Shown: positions 25,801-34,729 of the stretch, in pieces
Numbering within the stretch: the first letter of the stretch is position 1
Layout: every line of letters begins with the position of its first letter
Assembly (NCBI GenBank): GCA_035691305.1
Contig: DASSJF010000019.1
Span: 1-53,920 of the forward strand
Length of the DNA stretch: 53,920 nucleotides
DNA from: a bacterium
GTDB taxonomy: Bacteria > Sysuimicrobiota > Sysuimicrobiia > Sysuimicrobiales > Segetimicrobiaceae
Direction: 5' to 3'
The notes under the pieces: generated by a model
Database searches by the model: none
What the model saw: the letters and a program-made list of their open reading frames with translations, nothing else
Told to the model about the DNA's origin: nothing
Translations under genes and position numbers: made by a program

Positions 25801-27348
25801 ATGGTGGTGGCAAGCCACCAGATTCGGATTACCGATAACCTGGATCTGTTGCTCGAAATCCTGCCGCCGGAGATCCGCCGGCAGATCGAAATGCAGGGCG
25901 ATCTCGATACGCTGCTGGAGATCGTGCTGGATCTGGGCCGCGAGCCCGAGGCTCGCTTCCCGACGCGAGTGGTTCGGATCTCGGACGGATTCGTCTCCCG
26001 TGAAGACCTCCACCACGTCGCCAGCCGCGTCGGCGCCTTCGGCAAGGACAACCGCGCCGGCATCGAGCGCACCCTCCACCGCATCTCCGCGATCCGCAAC
26101 CGCGCCGGCGACGTGATCGGTCTTACGCTGCGCGTCGGCCGCGCGGTCTTCGGCACCGTCGACATCGTGCGCGACGTGATCGAGGCCGGGCAGAGCGTGC
26201 TGCTGGTCGGACGCCCCGGCGTCGGCAAGACGACGCTGCTGCGCGAGGCCGCGCGCGTGCTCTCCGACGAGGCGGACAAGCGCGTCGTGGTCGTCGACAC
26301 CAGCAACGAGATCGCCGGCGACGGCGACATCCCGCATCGCGGCATCGGCCGGGCGCGGCGCATGCAGGTGCCGTACCCTGAACTGCAGCACGCGGTGATG
26401 ATCGAGGCCGTCGAGAACCACATGCCCGAGGTCATCGTCATCGACGAGATCGGCACCGAGGCGGAGGCACAGGCCGCGCGGACGATCGCCGAGCGCGGGG
26501 TGCAGCTGATCGCGACCGCGCACGGGAACACACTCGACAATCTGCTCCAGAACCCGACCCTGTCGGATCTCGTCGGTGGGATTCAGGCCGTGACGCTCGG
26601 CGACGAGGAAGCGCGGCGCCGCGGGACCCAGAAGACCGTGCTCGAGCGCAAGGCGCCGCCGACGTTCGATGTGGTGATCGAGATCCAGGACAAAGACCGG
26701 CTCGCCGTGCACCACGACGTGGCGCACGTCGTGGACCGGTTCCTGCGGGGTGCCTTGCCGCGGCCGGAGATCCGCACGCGGACCGCGGAGGGCGAGGTGC
26801 GGATCACGAGCGGCGAGATGGCGGCGGAAGCCGCCGCGGCCGCAAACGGCAACGGCCAGAACGGGCATCACGCGCCGGTCGCGCCGCCCCAAAAGGTCGT
26901 GCGCATCTACCCCTACGCGGTCAGCCGCAACCGGCTCGAACGGGCGATCCGCGAGCTGCGGGTGCCGGCGATGATCGCCGAGGCGCTGCACGACGCCGAC
27001 GTGCTGCTGACGCTCAAGTCGCAGGAGCGGCGGCAGCCGAAGCGCCTGCGCGAGGCCGGGACCCGGGGTCTCCCGACGCACATCATCAAGAGCAACACGC
27101 TGTCGCAAATCGAGGGCGTGCTGCGCGAGATCTTCGGCGTGCAGGACCGCATGAGCCCGGAAGAGCAGGCGATGCGGGAGGCCGAAGAGGCGATTTCGGA
27201 AGTGATGGCCGCGGCCCAGCCGGTGGAACTGGGCCCGCAGAACTCCTACCTCCGCCGGCTGCAGCATCAGCTGATCCAGCGGTACGGTCTCGCGTCGGAG
27301 AGCAAGGGGACCGACCCGTTCCGCCGCGTGGTGATCTATCCCCAATAG
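25801..27348 (+). CDS. R3H-domain P-loop ATPase (Ycf45/SpoIIIAA-like)
   Basis: A 515-residue AAA-type ATPase. It has Walker A GRPGVGKTT (137-145), Walker B VIVIDEIG (about 211-218), and the TAHGNTLDNLLQNPTL sensor region typical of the Ycf45/SpoIIIAA relatives. After a Gly/Asn-rich linker (about 350-365) come a second domain and an R3H single-stranded nucleic-acid-binding domain at the very C-terminus (RRLQHQLIQRYGL, RVVIYP). The biochemical role of this family is not established. GAGGTGA lies 5 nt before the ATG. Its promoter is followed by an intrinsic terminator, so expression is probably gated. tmk, darA and holB follow within a few bases, suggesting one operon. Confidence 0.9.
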   Translation: MVVASHQIRITDNLDLLLEILPPEIRRQIEMQGDLDTLLEIVLDLGREPEARFPTRVVRISDGFVSREDLHHVASRVGAFGKDNRAGIERTLHRISAIRNRAGDVIGLTLRVGRAVFGTVDIVRDVIEAGQSVLLVGRPGVGKTTLLREAARVLSDEADKRVVVVDTSNEIAGDGDIPHRGIGRARRMQVPYPELQHAVMIEAVENHMPEVIVIDEIGTEAEAQAARTIAERGVQLIATAHGNTLDNLLQNPTLSDLVGGIQAVTLGDEEARRRGTQKTVLERKAPPTFDVVIEIQDKDRLAVHHDVAHVVDRFLRGALPRPEIRTRTAEGEVRITSGEMAAEAAAAANGNGQNGHHAPVAPPQKVVRIYPYAVSRNRLERAIRELRVPAMIAEALHDADVLLTLKSQERRQPKRLREAGTRGLPTHIIKSNTLSQIEGVLREIFGVQDRMSPEEQAMREAEEAISEVMAAAQPVELGPQNSYLRRLQHQLIQRYGLASESKGTDPFRRVVIYPQ

Positions 27349-27370
27349 CGAGCGGGCGGCCCCTCGCGGC

Positions 27371-28051
27371 GTGTTCATCACGCTCGAGGGGCCCGACGGC
27401 GCCGGCAAGACCACGCAGGCGGCCCTCCTCGTGGAATATTTGGTCGCGGCGGGCCGCGACGTCGTGCCGGTGCGCGAGCCCGGGGGGACCGCGATCGGCG
27501 AGCAGATCCGCGCGCTCCTGATCGACCCCCGCCACGCCGAACTGACCCCCCGGACGGAAATGCTGCTCTTTGCCGCCTCGCGGGCGCAGCTCGTCGCCGA
27601 GGTCATCGCGCCCGCGCTGGCGCGGGGGCGGGTCGTCGTCTGCGAGCGGTACGTCGACGCGTCGCTCGCCTACCAGGGGGTGGCCCGCGGTCTGGGCGTC
27701 GACGTCGTCCGTGCCGTCAACGACGCGGCGACCGGCGGGCTGCGGCCGGACCTGACCCTCCTCCTCGACCTGGACCCGGAGACGGGCCTGCGGCGGGCCC
27801 GCGCCGCCACCGCCCGCACGCGGCCGGAGGGCGCACGGGCCGCCCGCTGGGAGGGCGGGGACCGCCTGGAGCGCGAGACGCTCGCGTTTCACGCGCGGGT
27901 CCGGGAGGGGTTTCTCACGCTTGCCAGAATTGACCCGCAACGCATCCGGGTGCTCGACGCTCGCCGGCCCGTCGCGGACGTGCAGCGGGAGATCGCGGCG
28001 GCGGTCGACGGTGTGCTCCGAGAGCGGGCCCGTGCGGGAGGCGCGTCGTGA
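27371..28051 (+). CDS. tmk: Thymidylate kinase
   Basis: Phosphorylates dTMP to dTDP. The 226 residues have P-loop GPDGAGKTT (7-15), REPGGT (36-41), the CERYVDASLAYQG motif of the DR(Y/H) region, and an Arg-containing lid segment (TARTRPEGA). The start is a GTG at 27371, 22 nt after the ATPase gene. Its TGA overlaps the next gene's GTG. The order tmk-darA-holB is the same as in Bacillus (tmk-yaaQ-yaaR-holB). Confidence 0.95.
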   Translation: MFITLEGPDGAGKTTQAALLVEYLVAAGRDVVPVREPGGTAIGEQIRALLIDPRHAELTPRTEMLLFAASRAQLVAEVIAPALARGRVVVCERYVDASLAYQGVARGLGVDVVRAVNDAATGGLRPDLTLLLDLDPETGLRRARAATARTRPEGARAARWEGGDRLERETLAFHARVREGFLTLARIDPQRIRVLDARRPVADVQREIAAAVDGVLRERARAGGAS

Positions 28052-28377
28052 AGCTGATCCTGGCGATCGTGCAGGAAAAGGACCAGCGCCGGCTCATGGA
28101 AGGCCTCGTCGCCGCCGAGTTCCAGGCGACGATGCTGGCCAGCACGGGCGGGTTCCTCCGCGAGGGCAACGCGACGATCCTGATCGGCGTCGAGGAGCAC
28201 CGCGTCGAAGACGTGATGGCCGTGATCCAGAAGTACTGCCACGTCCGCGAGCAGCTCGTGAGCCCGCTGCCGCCGGTCGTCGAGCCCGTCGACTCGTACA
28301 TCTCGTACCCGGTCAAAGTGCAGGTCGGCGGCGCGATCGTCTTCGTGCTCGACGTCGAGCGTATGGTGAAGGTGTAG
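28048..28377 (+). CDS. darA: Cyclic-di-AMP receptor protein DarA (PII-like)
   Basis: A 109-residue PII-like protein; DarA/PstA homologues bind cyclic di-AMP as trimers, though their downstream partner is not settled. Family hallmarks are ILAIVQEKDQ at the start, ASTGGFLREGNATILIGVE (about 31-49) in the nucleotide-binding loop, and the C-terminal VGGAIVFVLDVE strand. It begins with a GTG overlapping the tmk stop (GTGA). Its presence shows that this organism uses cyclic di-AMP, although no cyclase is in the window. Confidence 0.93.
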   Translation: MKLILAIVQEKDQRRLMEGLVAAEFQATMLASTGGFLREGNATILIGVEEHRVEDVMAVIQKYCHVREQLVSPLPPVVEPVDSYISYPVKVQVGGAIVFVLDVERMVKV

Positions 28378-28406
28378 GCCGCGCTCCACCGCCCGGCCCG
28401 CCCCGC

Positions 28407-29486
28407 ATGTTCTTTCGCGACCTGATCGGCCAGCGCGACGCCCGCGCGGTGCTCCAGGGCGCGCTTCGGAGCGGATGCGTCGGACACGCGTATCTGTTCG
28501 TCGGCCCGGAGGGCGTCGGCCGGCGCGCGGCGGCGCTCGCCTTCGCCCAGGCGCTGCTCTGCGAGACCGGCGGCGACGACGCGTGCGGGCGCTGCGCCGC
28601 CTGCCGCAAGGTGGCCGCGGGCGCGCATCCGGACCTAAAGATCGTCGCGCCGGGCGGGAGGACGGAATCGGGGGCGGAGCGGCGCGCGGTCGGAATCGAG
28701 CAGATCCGCGACCTGAAGCACGACGCCGCGTACCCGCCCTACGAGGCGCGGTGGAAGGTATTCGTCGTCGAGGACGCCGAGGCGATGCGCGCCGAGGCGG
28801 CCAACAGCCTCCTCAAAGTGCTCGAGGAGCCGCCCGCGCACAGCGTGATCATCCTGATCTCCGAGTCGGCCTCCGCGCTGCTGCCCACGATCGTCTCCCG
28901 ATCGCAGATCGTTCGCTTTACCTTCGTGCCGGCGGCGGAGATCGCCGCCGCGCTCACCGAGCGGGCGGGCGTGCCCGCGGAGCAGGCGCCGTTCATGGGC
29001 GCGCTGGCCGGCGGGCGGCCGGGGCTCGCGCTGCGCGAGTCGGCCCAGGCCGCGGCGGCGCTCGAGTTCCGGCAGGACGTGGTGAAGACGCTCGGGGCCG
29101 TCGCCGGCGGGGGACCCGTCAAGCGGCTCGAGGCGGCCGAAGCGGTCTCGCGTCAGAAGGACGAGATCGAGCGGTGGCTCGACACGGCGCTCCTCTGGGT
29201 CCGGGACGTGGCGGTCTGGCAGGCGGTGCGTGACGCGGGGCTGCTCGTGAACCTCGATCGCCGCGATCAGGTCGCGGCGTGGGCGGAGCGCGCCCGGCCG
29301 GACGGGGTGCGCGACGCCGCCGCGGCGATCGAAGCGGCCAAGACGCGCCTGCGCGAGAACGTGAACCCGCGTCTCGTGCTCGAGCACCTCTTCGCCGGCA
29401 TCCGGCTGGCCCCGGACGCGGGCCGGCCGGTCAGTGGACCACGACCCGCACCAGCACGAACAGCGCCCCCGCCCCCGCGACAATAA
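28407..29486 (+). CDS. holB: DNA polymerase III delta' subunit
   Basis: Clamp-loader subunit, 359 residues. The P-loop-like GPEGVGRR (33-40) has Arg in place of the essential Lys, as expected for the non-hydrolysing delta' subunit. A four-cysteine zinc site follows (Cys52, Cys60, Cys63, Cys66). LLKVLEEPPAHSVIILIS and the SRSQ variant of the SRC motif lie in the AAA core. The C-terminal 20 residues are Pro/Ala/Arg-rich and overlap, tail to tail, the end of the B-box gene on the other strand. The start is the ATG at 28407, 29 nt after darA. Confidence 0.92.
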   Translation: MFFRDLIGQRDARAVLQGALRSGCVGHAYLFVGPEGVGRRAAALAFAQALLCETGGDDACGRCAACRKVAAGAHPDLKIVAPGGRTESGAERRAVGIEQIRDLKHDAAYPPYEARWKVFVVEDAEAMRAEAANSLLKVLEEPPAHSVIILISESASALLPTIVSRSQIVRFTFVPAAEIAAALTERAGVPAEQAPFMGALAGGRPGLALRESAQAAAALEFRQDVVKTLGAVAGGGPVKRLEAAEAVSRQKDEIERWLDTALLWVRDVAVWQAVRDAGLLVNLDRRDQVAAWAERARPDGVRDAAAAIEAAKTRLRENVNPRLVLEHLFAGIRLAPDAGRPVSGPRPAPARTAPPPPRQ

Positions 29487-29652
29487 GCCACCACGGTACG
29501 GCGCGCCGCGGCCGTGCCGCGGCGCCTGGGTTCGCGCACGTGTCGCAGAAGTTGCCGGTCGAGAGCCGGACGAGGCATTCCGAGCACAGCGCTTTCCCGC
29601 AGCTCGAACAATAGCCGAGCGCGTTGCGGTCGGGGTGGTTTGCGCACTTCAT
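29431..29652 (-). CDS. Small B-box zinc-finger protein with one transmembrane helix
   Basis: A 73-residue protein. Residues 1-40 are a compact zinc-binding B-box-like module (MKCANHPDRNALGYCSSCG, then CSECLVRL and FCDTCA, giving the Cys/His spacing of two metal sites). Residues about 52-73 are a single membrane helix (WWLIVAGAGALFVLVRVVV). The ATG overlaps the stop of the nfo gene (ATGA), so it is coupled to nfo. Its last 56 nt overlap holB on the opposite strand. Function unknown; similar small proteins are common in bacteria as membrane-anchored zinc fingers. Confidence 0.75.
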   Translation of the reverse strand: MKCANHPDRNALGYCSSCGKALCSECLVRLSTGNFCDTCANPGAAARPRRAVPWWLIVAGAGALFVLVRVVVH

Positions 29653-30590
29653 CGCGCGCGTCCCGATCCCGCCGCCCGAAGCGGGCGCTTCGCCGCGGCG
29701 GTGTTCCTCGCGGACGCGGCTCTTGCCGGACGGGCCGGCCGCGCCGCGCGCACCGCCGCCGCCCGGAGCGTCTTCAGGATCATGACGTTGCGGCGGTCCG
29801 GGCCCTGCCGGTCGAACCCCGGCGTCTCGATGAGGCCGGGCAGCTCGCGCAAGGCGGGGTGCCGGAAGACCGCACGGAATCCGCCGCGGCCGATCTGGCC
29901 TTCCCCGATATTCTCGTGCCGGTCGAGCCGCGACCCGAGCGCGCTCTTGGAGTCGTTGAGGTGCAGCACCCGCAGCCGCGGCAGCCCCACGCGGCGGTCG
30001 AAGGCGTCCACCATCCCGGCGACTCCCGCCGGGGTACGGATGTCCCAGCCGGCCGCGAAGAGATGCGCGGTGTCGAGGCAGACGCCGAGGCGCGGGCTGC
30101 CGCCCGCGGCGTGGATGATCTCGCGCAGCTGCTCGAACGTGCCGCCGATCGTCGCGCCGGCGCTGCCCTCGAGGAGCACCAGCGTTTTCGAGGTCCGCGC
30201 GAGCACGGTGCGCAGCGCAAGCGCGACCCGGTCGCAGCACTCGTTCCACCCCGTGCCGAGCGTGCTGCCGAGATGCGTGACCGCGCCCAGCCCGCCGAGC
30301 ATTTCCATTCCGCGCACGGTGTGGGTCAGCGAGTCGACCGACCGGCGGAACAGCTCCGGGTCGGCGGTGGCGAAGTTGACGAGGTACGACGCGTGCGCAA
30401 CCAGCGGGTCGAGGCCGGCGCGTGCGCGGCGCCGCCGGAACTCCGCGGCGTCGGCCGGATCGTAGTCGACGAGGCGCCACTGCCGCGGGCTGCCGACGAA
30501 GATCTGCAGACACTCGCAGCCGATCGCGACGGCGCGCGGGATCGCGTCGTGGACGCGGCCGGCGATCGATACGTGCGCGCCGACGGGCAT
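29649..30590 (-). CDS. nfo: Endonuclease IV (AP endonuclease)
   Basis: Cleaves abasic sites in DNA, using three zinc ions in a TIM barrel. The 313 residues have GAHVSIAGRVHDA (4-16), GCECLQIF, HASYLVNFA, the LLEGSAG metal segment, LGVCLDTAHLFAAGWD, LHLNDSK and DRHENIGEGQIG. All are family signatures. The last 35 residues or so are an Ala/Arg/Pro-rich basic tail not present in E. coli Nfo. No clear Shine-Dalgarno lies before the ATG at 30590. It is divergent from the DMT transporter and coupled to the small B-box gene. With EndoQ elsewhere in the window it could complete repair of deaminated bases. Confidence 0.94.
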   Translation of the reverse strand: MPVGAHVSIAGRVHDAIPRAVAIGCECLQIFVGSPRQWRLVDYDPADAAEFRRRRARAGLDPLVAHASYLVNFATADPELFRRSVDSLTHTVRGMEMLGGLGAVTHLGSTLGTGWNECCDRVALALRTVLARTSKTLVLLEGSAGATIGGTFEQLREIIHAAGGSPRLGVCLDTAHLFAAGWDIRTPAGVAGMVDAFDRRVGLPRLRVLHLNDSKSALGSRLDRHENIGEGQIGRGGFRAVFRHPALRELPGLIETPGFDRQGPDRRNVMILKTLRAAAVRAARPARPARAASARNTAAAKRPLRAAGSGRAR

Positions 30591-30617
30591 GGCGGGGGCT
30601 TCGCGGAGGAGCGACGT

Positions 30618-31571
30618 TTGGACCTCCCGAACTGCGCTCCTATGTCTCCACCGGTGCTGCGTGCCGCCGCCGCGCTGTCGCTGGCGGGCGTCGCGGTCGT
30701 GTGGGGCGCGACGTTTCCGCTCGGCAAGCTCGTGCTCCGCCACCTCGGTCCGTTTCAGTACCTGGCCCTGCGCTTCGGTCTGGCCGCGCTGCTGATGGCG
30801 CCGCTCGCGTGGCGGGGCCGCGGACGCCTGGGCGCGCGCGGTCTGCGCGCGGGCGCGCTCGCGGGCGCGGTGCTCTTTGCCGGGTACGCGCTGCAGACGG
30901 TCGGGCTGCGGCTGACCACCGCGAGCCACGCGGGTCTCATCACCGGGCTGAACGTCGTCATGATTCCGCTGATGCTGCTGGCCTGGCGCCGCCGCGCGCC
31001 GGGCCCCGCGCTCGGTCCGGCGGTGCTCCTCGCCGTCGCGGGGTTATGGCTGCTGCTCTGGCAGGGTGGCGGGCTGGGCGCCGGCGATGTGCTGGTGCTG
31101 GGGTGCGCCGCCGCCCTGGCGCTGCAGGCGATCCTCGTCGGGCGGGTCGCGCGCGACGTGCCCGCGGCCGCGTTCGCCTGTGCGCAGGTCGCGACGGTCG
31201 CCGTGCTCGCCGGTCTGTGGGCCGCGGCCGCGGAGGCGGCACCCCGGACGGTGCCGGTCGCGGCGGCCGCCGCGATCGCGTTCATGGCCGTGGCCGCGAC
31301 CCTCGGAGCGTACGTCGCGCAGGCGTGGGCCCAGCGCGCCGTTTCGCCGACCCGCACCGGCCTGCTGTTCGCCATCGAGCCCGTAGCCGCCGTCGGGTTC
31401 GGCGTCGCGTGGCTCGGAGAGCCGCTCGGCTCGCGCCAGGCGGCCGGCGCGGTGCTGATCCTATCGAGCGTGGTGATCGGCGCACTGGGGCGGGATGCCG
31501 CCTTCGACGCGGTCGCGTCCGCGTCGCCCCCGGCGGCCGACAAAGGAGGACGCATCCATGGCATCGCGTGA
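30618..31571 (+). CDS. DMT-superfamily (EamA) transporter
   Basis: A membrane protein of 317 residues from the TTG at 30618, or 309 from the ATG at 30642. I prefer the TTG because GGAGGA lies 7 nt upstream; the ATG has no ribosome site. About ten hydrophobic segments and the two EamA repeats are visible (VVWGATFPLGKLVLRHLGP at the start; LLFAIEPVAAVGFGVAWLGEPL in the second half, a strong family signature). Substrate unknown; EamA proteins export amino acids or metabolites. The 3' end overlaps the trans-sulfuration gene by 14 nt, so the two are probably cotranscribed and may share sulfur-amino-acid function. Confidence 0.88.
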   Translation: MDLPNCAPMSPPVLRAAAALSLAGVAVVWGATFPLGKLVLRHLGPFQYLALRFGLAALLMAPLAWRGRGRLGARGLRAGALAGAVLFAGYALQTVGLRLTTASHAGLITGLNVVMIPLMLLAWRRRAPGPALGPAVLLAVAGLWLLLWQGGGLGAGDVLVLGCAAALALQAILVGRVARDVPAAAFACAQVATVAVLAGLWAAAAEAAPRTVPVAAAAAIAFMAVAATLGAYVAQAWAQRAVSPTRTGLLFAIEPVAAVGFGVAWLGEPLGSRQAAGAVLILSSVVIGALGRDAAFDAVASASPPAADKGGRIHGIA

Positions 31572-32742
31572 ACGGCGCGGCTTTACCACGACCGCGATCC
31601 ACGGCGGGCGCATCGAGGATGCCAACAAGTCGGTGGTCGCGCCGATCTATCAGACGGCGACGTTCAAGTACGACAGCGTCGAAGACGGCGCGCGGCTCGC
31701 CGCGGAGAAGGGGCCGGGATACCTCTACACGCGCTGGGGCAACCCGACGACCGATCTCTTCGAGCAGAAGGTCGCCCTGCTCGAGGGCGCCGAGGCCGCG
31801 CTGGCCGCGTCGTCGGGCATGGCGGCGATCGCGACGGCGGTCGTCGGGCTGCTCAAGCGGGGCGATCACCTGATCGCGCCGAAGGCCGTGTACCAGGCGT
31901 CGTTTCAGCTCTTTACGGACGTGTTGCCGCGGTTCGGGGTCGAGGCGACCGTGCTCGACGACCCGGACGTGTCCGCCTACGAGCGGGGGCTGCGCCCCAA
32001 TACGCGCCTTCTCTACATCGAGACGCCGAACAACCCGCTGCTCGGCATCATCGACATCGCCGGCGTGGCCTCGCTCGCCCGGGCGCACGGCGCGCGCACG
32101 GTTGCGGACAACACCTTCGCAACCCCGTACAACCAGCGGCCGCTGTCGCTCGGCGTGGATCTCGTCTGCCACAGCGCGACGAAGTACCTCGGCGGCCATC
32201 ACGACGTCACGGCCGGCGTGATCGCCGGCTCCCGCGAGGCGCTCCGGTCGTGCGTGGCGACGCTGCGCGTGTTCGGCGGGGTGCTCGACCCGTTCGCCGC
32301 GTTCCTGCTGACCCGCGGCGTCGCCACGCTGGGACTCCGCGTCGAGCGGCACAACGCGAACGCACTCGCGCTCGCGCGCCACCTCGCCGCGCACCCGAAG
32401 GTCGCGCGCGTGCACTACCCGGGGTTGCCCGGCCATCCGCGGCACGAGATCGCGGCGCGGCAGATGCCCGGCGGCTTCGGCGGGATGATGAGCATCGAAG
32501 TGAAGGGCGATGTCGCCGCGGGCGCGCGCTGCGTCGAGGCGCTGCAGGTCGCGAAGCTCGCCGTCAGCCTCGGCGGGATCTGCACGCTGGTGACGCATCC
32601 GGCCTCGACGACGAGCGTCAACATGCCGCGCGAAGTGCGGCTCGAGGCCGGCATCAGCGACGGCCTGATCCGGATTTCAGTCGGGATCGAGGATATCGAC
32701 GACCTGATCGGCGATTTCGATCAGGCGCTCACAACGGTCTAG
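31558..32742 (+). CDS. PLP-dependent trans-sulfuration enzyme (cystathionine gamma-synthase/lyase family)
   Basis: A 394-residue Cys/Met-metabolism PLP enzyme. Family motifs are TTAIHGG at the start, YTRWGNPT, ASSGMAAIATAVVGLLKRGDH, YIETPNNP, DNTFATPYNQRPL, the PLP lysine in HSATKYLGGH, and SLGGICTLVTHPASTT near the C-terminus. Cystathionine gamma-synthase, gamma-lyase, O-acetylhomoserine sulfhydrylase and methionine gamma-lyase share this fold and I cannot choose among them. AAAGGAGG lies 8 nt before the ATG, inside the end of the DMT transporter gene. Its stop overlaps, tail to tail, that of the HAD gene (CTAG at 32739-32742). Confidence 0.9.
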   Translation: MASRERRGFTTTAIHGGRIEDANKSVVAPIYQTATFKYDSVEDGARLAAEKGPGYLYTRWGNPTTDLFEQKVALLEGAEAALAASSGMAAIATAVVGLLKRGDHLIAPKAVYQASFQLFTDVLPRFGVEATVLDDPDVSAYERGLRPNTRLLYIETPNNPLLGIIDIAGVASLARAHGARTVADNTFATPYNQRPLSLGVDLVCHSATKYLGGHHDVTAGVIAGSREALRSCVATLRVFGGVLDPFAAFLLTRGVATLGLRVERHNANALALARHLAAHPKVARVHYPGLPGHPRHEIAARQMPGGFGGMMSIEVKGDVAAGARCVEALQVAKLAVSLGGICTLVTHPASTTSVNMPREVRLEAGISDGLIRISVGIEDIDDLIGDFDQALTTV

Positions 32743-33488
32743 CCCCGCCGTCCGTCCTCGTCGCGGTTCCACTCCTGGATCACCGCCGGGATCTCGTCGA
32801 GGCGCGTGACCGTTACGTTGGGCCGCGCCCGCGTCGCGAACCTCGGATTGTCCGGATTCGGCTCGATGTCGACGAGGATCGCGCGCATCCCCACCGTGTT
32901 CGCGCCGAGCACGTCCGCCCCCAGGGTGTCGCCGATCATCACCGCCGCCCCGGGCGCAATGCCCCAATCCTCCAGCACATACCGGAAGATGCCCGGGTGA
33001 GGTTTCGGACGGCCGAAGCCCATCGAGGTGACGATCGGGTCGAAATAGCGGTGGATGCCGTGCCGGCGCGCGATGTCGACCACGAGCTGATGGCTCGTGG
33101 CGTTGCTGATCATCCCGAGGCGCAGACCCATCCCCGCCAGCGCCTCGAGCATCTCGACCGCCGACGGGTACAGGCGGCTCATCGTCAGCTCCGGCTCGAA
33201 GAAGACCGCCTCCGCCCGCGCCAGGACGTCGTCGGTGATCTCGAGGCCCGACGCGGTGAACGCTTCCACGAAGGCCGCCGCGGCCGGGACCTCGACCAGC
33301 TCCGCCTCGGAGCGTTTCCAGCCGGCGAGCCGGATCTCGAGCAGGCGCGCCGCGAACGCCTCGGGCTCGCGGCATCCGCAGTCGGACGCGGCGTACGACG
33401 CGAGCGCCGCGCACTTTACGCGCTCGAGCTCGAGGCCCGTCCGGCGGATGAGCGTGCTGCCGAGGTCGAAGATCGCTCCGCGAATCAT
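32739..33488 (-). CDS. HAD-superfamily hydrolase
   Basis: A 249-residue haloacid dehalogenase-like phosphatase from the ATG at 33488; a longer frame with an upstream start exists but its extra N-terminus is not family-like. Motif I is FDLGSTL, where the usual second Asp is Gly, a variant found in some HAD members. Motif II region is MISNATS, and motifs III/IV are RPKPHPGIF and MIGDTLGADVLGA. Residues 20-100 form the cap. Substrate unknown. It is divergent from ddl with 66 bp between and convergent with the trans-sulfuration gene. Confidence 0.85.
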   Translation of the reverse strand: MIRGAIFDLGSTLIRRTGLELERVKCAALASYAASDCGCREPEAFAARLLEIRLAGWKRSEAELVEVPAAAAFVEAFTASGLEITDDVLARAEAVFFEPELTMSRLYPSAVEMLEALAGMGLRLGMISNATSHQLVVDIARRHGIHRYFDPIVTSMGFGRPKPHPGIFRYVLEDWGIAPGAAVMIGDTLGADVLGANTVGMRAILVDIEPNPDNPRFATRARPNVTVTRLDEIPAVIQEWNRDEDGRRG

Positions 33489-33554
33489 GATCGCCCGTCT
33501 CGTACGCTGCCGGAGGGGAACCGTCCTTTGTCCCCGAATACGGCGGCGCATCCC

Positions 33555-34727
33555 ATGGCATCGGCTTCCCAGCGTTCGTCACGGCGGCGGCTTCGCGTCG
33601 CCGTCTTGTTTGGCGGCCCGTCGGCCGAGCGGGAGGTCTCGCTGTGGAGCGGCACCCGCGTGCTCGGCGCTCTCGATCCCGCAAAGTACGACGCGCTGCC
33701 CGTTGAGATCACGGTCGAGGGGAAGTGGCTGCCGCGGCCGGATCTGCTGAAGCTGCCGGCACCGGGGTCCGGCGGCGCCGGCGGGCGCAAGTCTCCTCAG
33801 CACGGCTCCTTCCAACCGAGCCCATCGTCCGCGGTCCCGACGCTCGCCGCCGCGTCCCATCACATCGATGAGGTCGTGCGCGAAGGCGAGGTCGACGTCG
33901 TGTTTGTCGCACTGCACGGGCAGTACGGTGAGGACGGTACCGTGCAGGGATTGCTCGAGCTTCTCGGCATCCCGTACACCGGCTCCGGCGTGCTCGCGAG
34001 CGCGCTCGCGATGGACAAGCTGCGCAGCCGGCAGGTGCTGCAGGCGAGCGGCCTCCCGGTGCCCGCGTGGATCCAGCTCGACGGCGATCAGTGGGCCGCC
34101 GGGCCCGCGGAGCTTGCCCGCCGCGTGGCCAGGGACCTCGGCTATCCGTGCGCCGTCAAGCCGAATGCCCAGGGATCGAGCATCGGCGTGACAATCGTGC
34201 GGGACGAGGCCGGACTCGGCGCCGCCGTCGCCGCCGCGCTCGAATTCGGGAACGTCGTCCTGGTGGAAGAGTACCTGCGCGGCACGGAGCTGACGTGCGG
34301 CATCCTTGAGGACCCGGACACCGGTGTTCCACAGCCGCTGCCGGTGATCGAGATCGTGCCGAAGCGCGAGTTCTTCACGTACGAGGCGAAGTATCAAGGC
34401 GCGTCCGAGGAGATCTGTCCCGCGCGCATTCCCGGCCCGATGGCCGAGAAGGCGCAGCAGCTCGCGCTGCGGGCGCACCAGGTGCTCGGCTGCGAAGGAT
34501 TCTCACGCGTGGACCTGTTTCTCTGCGGCACCGACGTGGTCGTGCTCGAGGTCAACACGATCCCGGGTCTGGCGGAGGGCAGCCTCATCCCGCTCGCGGC
34601 GCGGACCGCGGGCATCGAGTACGCGGACCTGCTGGACCGGATGGTGGCCGCGGCGCTCCGGCGCGATCGCGTCCGGCGCCGCAGCCGCCGGGGCGGACCG
34701 CCCTCCGGGTCCGCCGGCACGTCCTGA
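33555..34727 (+). CDS. ddl: D-alanine--D-alanine ligase
   Basis: Makes the D-Ala-D-Ala dipeptide of peptidoglycan. The 390 residues start with VAVLFGGPSAEREVSLWSG, then ALHGQYGEDGTVQGLLELLGIPYTGSGVLASALAMDK (key residues HGQYGEDG and DK), KPNAQGSSIGV, and LEVNTIPG near the C-terminus. An Arg-rich tail ends the protein. No strong Shine-Dalgarno is visible. dapF follows after 2 nt, consistent with an operon for cell-wall precursors. Confidence 0.95.
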   Translation: MASASQRSSRRRLRVAVLFGGPSAEREVSLWSGTRVLGALDPAKYDALPVEITVEGKWLPRPDLLKLPAPGSGGAGGRKSPQHGSFQPSPSSAVPTLAAASHHIDEVVREGEVDVVFVALHGQYGEDGTVQGLLELLGIPYTGSGVLASALAMDKLRSRQVLQASGLPVPAWIQLDGDQWAAGPAELARRVARDLGYPCAVKPNAQGSSIGVTIVRDEAGLGAAVAAALEFGNVVLVEEYLRGTELTCGILEDPDTGVPQPLPVIEIVPKREFFTYEAKYQGASEEICPARIPGPMAEKAQQLALRAHQVLGCEGFSRVDLFLCGTDVVVLEVNTIPGLAEGSLIPLAARTAGIEYADLLDRMVAAALRRDRVRRRSRRGGPPSGSAGTS

Positions 34728-34729
34728 CC

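Noticed and set aside
25801-27348. Evidence for sporulation from the SpoIIIAA-like ATPase
   Set aside because: The R3H/Ycf45 branch occurs in cyanobacteria and other non-sporulating groups, and no other sporulation gene is in the window.
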